The notes under the pieces: generated by a model
The model's database searches: none
The model's input: the letters and a program-made list of their open reading frames with translations, nothing else
Told to the model about the DNA's origin: nothing
Source: an uncultured Lysobacteraceae bacterium
Lineage (GTDB): Bacteria; Pseudomonadota; Gammaproteobacteria; Xanthomonadales; Rhodanobacteraceae
Assembly (NCBI GenBank): GCA_946480705.1
Contig: CAMLLF010000121.1
Coordinates: 1 to 8,864, forward strand
DNA: 8,864 nt
Direction: 5' to 3'
Part shown: positions 7,314-8,864 of the stretch, one piece after another
Layout of the letters: the number at the start of each line of letters is the position of its first letter
How positions within the stretch are numbered: position 1 is the first letter of the stretch
Translations under genes and position numbers: made by a program

Positions 7314-8069
7314 ATGAACCGCAACGGCAACGATCGCGACCGCCCGCGGCAGCCGCCCCGCACCGACCTGCGCGACTACGCGGGCGTGCAGCGCGGGACC
7401 TACGGCCGCTATGACGAAGACGACTGGCAGCCGCGCGATAAGCCTGGCTCCGACCGCTGGGGCTACGGCGACTACGTCGCCGAGCGCGGGCTGAGCCAGC
7501 AGCCCGGCGGAATGTCCTCGCACTTCGACGCCGAGGCGCAGCGCGGTGACTATCGCGGCCATTACGGCGCCGAACGCGGCCACGGCCGCGAAAGCGGCTA
7601 CTACGGCAGCGGTGTCGAGGACGGCGGCGCCGGGTACGCCCCATCCGGCGCGCAGCAGCATCCCGGACGCGGCGGATTCGGATCCGGCGCCTACGGCGGC
7701 TACGCCGAACGCACGAGCGGACAACCCGGCAGCGGCGCCTACGGTCGTCCGCGCGGCCGCCCCGGCGAAGACTTTCGCGGCCGCGGCCCGAAGAACTACG
7801 TCCGCAGCGACGAGCGCCTGCGCGAAGACATCAGCGAGCGCCTGACCGCCGACCCGCAGATCGACGCCAGCGAGATCACTGTCGAAGTCCACGACGGCCA
7901 CGTGACCCTGACCGGCAGCGTCGACCGCCGCCAGACCCGTTATCGCGTCGAAGACCTCGTCGACGCCTGCAGTGGCGTCCGCGACATCGACAACCGCCTC
8001 GGCGTCGGTCCCGCGCAGACCACTGGCACCGGCGACGCAACGAACAGGACGCCGCCGAAAAACGCGTGA
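7314..8069 (+). CDS. BON-domain protein with Gly/Tyr/Arg-rich disordered N-terminus
   Basis: 251 residues. Residues 1 to about 160 are low-complexity: Gly, Tyr, Arg, Asp and Ser with recurring short units such as RGxYGxxE, GAYG and YGGY, no hydrophobic core and no signal peptide, so probably intrinsically disordered and cytoplasmic as annotated. Residues about 168-230 are a BON domain (RLREDISERLTADPQIDASEITVEV, then GHVTLTGSVDRR and VRDIDNRL), including the conserved Gly in LTGSV. BON domains bind phospholipids or other ligands in OsmY, Kbp and secretin-associated proteins and are common in osmotic or general-stress proteins. Many relatives are exported, so the missing signal peptide is notable. 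It follows the DUF4142 gene by 48 bp and probably shares its transcript. A REP-like hairpin begins 8 nt after the stop. Confidence 0.88.
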   Translation: MNRNGNDRDRPRQPPRTDLRDYAGVQRGTYGRYDEDDWQPRDKPGSDRWGYGDYVAERGLSQQPGGMSSHFDAEAQRGDYRGHYGAERGHGRESGYYGSGVEDGGAGYAPSGAQQHPGRGGFGSGAYGGYAERTSGQPGSGAYGRPRGRPGEDFRGRGPKNYVRSDERLREDISERLTADPQIDASEITVEVHDGHVTLTGSVDRRQTRYRVEDLVDACSGVRDIDNRLGVGPAQTTGTGDATNRTPPKNA

Positions 8070-8077
8070 ACGCGCAG

Positions 8078-8106
8078 GTCGGGGTGAGCCGCAGGCGAAC
8101 CCCGAC
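8078..8106. repeat. REP-like palindrome, copy 1 (after the BON gene)
   Basis: GTCGGGGT (8078-8085) and ACCCCGAC (8099-8106) form a perfect 8-bp stem around a 13-nt loop that itself contains GCC-GCA-GGC. Stems with GTCGGGGT...ACCCCGAC are typical of repetitive extragenic palindromes in GC-rich Proteobacteria. Placement right after a stop codon, between convergent genes, fits such elements, which can also stop transcription or protect mRNA ends. Confidence 0.68.
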
Positions 8107-8215
8107 ATCGCAGCGATTCCGCCGCGAGGAACCCATGCGAGGGAATGTCTGCCGCGTTGTTCAAATAGGCACAGACCTCCCCCGCCACGCGTTCGGCAGT
8201 AGCGACTACCTCGAC
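8107..8215. other. Spacer between the two inverted REP-like copies
   Basis: 109 bp between the repeats, not assigned to a gene. On the minus strand it is open in the same frame as the YbhN-like gene beyond that gene's TAG stop and reads VEVVATAERVAGEVCAYLNN and then ADIPSHGFLAAES, which looks more protein-like than most shadow frames here. No start with a ribosome site was found, and the frame runs straight through both REP copies, so it is left unassigned. Confidence 0.35.
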
Positions 8216-8238
8216 GTTGGGGTTCGCCTTCGGCTCAC
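8216..8238. repeat. REP-like palindrome, copy 2 (inverted, degenerate)
   Basis: This 23-bp segment equals the reverse complement of 8084-8106 at 21 of 23 positions. Its far arm is degraded (ACGGCCAGC in place of ACCCCGAC), so its own stem is weak. It ends 7 bp before the TAG stop of the minus-strand YbhN-like gene. The two copies together form an inverted pair of the BIME kind between convergent genes. Confidence 0.65.
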
Positions 8239-8245
8239 GGCCAGC

Positions 8246-8864
8246 CTACGCGGCCTGCGCTTTCGCCGTCACCCGGCGCGATTTTCCGCGGCGCAGCAGC
8301 CACGTGATGCTCAGCGGCGCGAGGGCGAGCGGCAGCAGGTAATAGGCCGCGCGATAGACGAGCACGCCGGCGACGACGCGGTGCGGATCGAGGCTGCCGC
8401 TGAGGCTCTTGAGGATCACGTAGTCGAGCACGCCCCAGCCGCCGGGCACGTGCGTGACGGCGCCCGCGATCGCGGCGACGAGCAGCGAGGCCAGGGTTTC
8501 GCCGTAGCCGGCGCCGTCGCCGAGCGCCAGACGCAGCACCAGGCCCATCAGCGCCCAGTTCGTCGCGCCGACGGCGATCTGCGTGACCGCGAGGCCGATC
8601 GCTGGGAAACGGAATTCGTGGCCGCGGATGCGCCACTGCGTCTGCCGCAGGCATGCGGCCAGATAGAACGCGACCGCGAGCGCCGCGCCGCCGCTCAGCG
8701 CGATCGCACCGCCGTCGCCGATCCAGCGCGTCATCACGAGCGGAGGTACCCACAGCGGCAGGCTTGCGAGCAGCACGAGGTAGCCGAGCCAGTTCGCCGC
8801 CATGCTCAGCGCGATCATGCGCGACACGTCGGCCACGGCCACGCCCTGGCTGCAGTACAGCTTG
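8246..8864 (-). CDS. YbhN/UPF0104-type (lysylphosphatidylglycerol synthase TM-like) membrane protein, C-terminal part
   Basis: 205 codons before the TAG stop are visible; the frame stays open to the right edge, so the N-terminus is missing and the internal GTG at 8842 is not the start. The sequence begins KLYCSQGVAVADVSRMIALS, followed by about five membrane helices, including ANWLGYLVLLASLPLWV, a Gly/Ala helix ending AFYLAACL, one around NWALMGLVLRLAL, and the last ending LAPLSITWLLRR. The loop THVPGGWGVLDYVILKSL matches the HxPGGxGxxE signature of YbhN and the flippase part of MprF, with Asp in place of Glu; RAAYYLLPLAL is also typical. The tail is short and basic. Family members are polytopic inner-membrane proteins; MprF moves aminoacylated lipids, while most YbhN homologues have no proven substrate. 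It converges on the BON gene. Confidence 0.87.
   Translation of the reverse strand, partial: KLYCSQGVAVADVSRMIALSMAANWLGYLVLLASLPLWVPPLVMTRWIGDGGAIALSGGAALAVAFYLAACLRQTQWRIRGHEFRFPAIGLAVTQIAVGATNWALMGLVLRLALGDGAGYGETLASLLVAAIAGAVTHVPGGWGVLDYVILKSLSGSLDPHRVVAGVLVYRAAYYLLPLALAPLSITWLLRRGKSRRVTAKAQAA

Noticed and set aside
6465..8108. Minus-strand open frame of 547 codons opposite DUF4142 and BON genes
   Set aside because: The plus-strand genes have signal peptide, ribosome sites and known domains; the antisense frame shows only Ala/Val/Gly/Arg low complexity.

Overview
The window is strongly GC-rich, with a codon bias so strong that long spurious frames open opposite the real genes. It looks like chromosomal DNA of a high-GC Gammaproteobacterium or Betaproteobacterium (for example Xanthomonadales, Nevskiales/Solimonadales or Burkholderiales). 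The LigD domain order (phosphoesterase-ligase-polymerase), the CHASE3 sensor, the NtrC-type regulator and the KGG, DUF4142 and BON proteins all fit that. No rRNA, tRNA, CRISPR array, transposase or phage gene was seen.

Layout. Minus strand, left: the N-terminal part of a CHASE3 membrane sensor (1-618, runs off the left edge), then a KGG-repeat stress protein (867-1340). A long divergent intergenic region (1341-1923) holds a near-consensus sigma-54 promoter for the KGG gene, a perfect palindrome about 100 bp upstream of its predicted start, and an AT-rich leader with a second, related palindrome in front of the plus-strand regulator. Plus strand: an NtrC-family response regulator without a GAFTGA loop (1924-3240), a GIY-YIG/T5orf172-like protein (3320-3943), a full-length ATP-dependent DNA ligase D (4016-6583), a secreted DUF4142 protein (6690-7265, with its own sigma-54-like promoter) and a BON-domain protein with a Gly/Tyr/Arg-rich N-terminus (7314-8069). 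After an inverted pair of REP-like palindromes (8078-8238) comes the C-terminal part of a YbhN/UPF0104-type membrane protein on the minus strand (8246-8864, runs off the right edge).

How the genes may work together. The inferred theme is a stress/stationary-phase neighbourhood: LigD is the polymerase-ligase of bacterial non-homologous end joining, and KGG, DUF4142 and BON proteins are recurrent stress-associated families. The least ordinary signal is regulatory. Two separate stress-type transcription units (KGG; DUF4142-BON) each have a correctly oriented -24/-12 sigma-54 motif, and between them lies an NtrC-type regulator whose ATPase lacks the sigma-54-contacting GAFTGA motif and has an altered Walker B. 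That regulator is therefore more likely a sigma-70-type regulator or a repressor/modulator than the activator of these promoters. No Ku gene is in the window.
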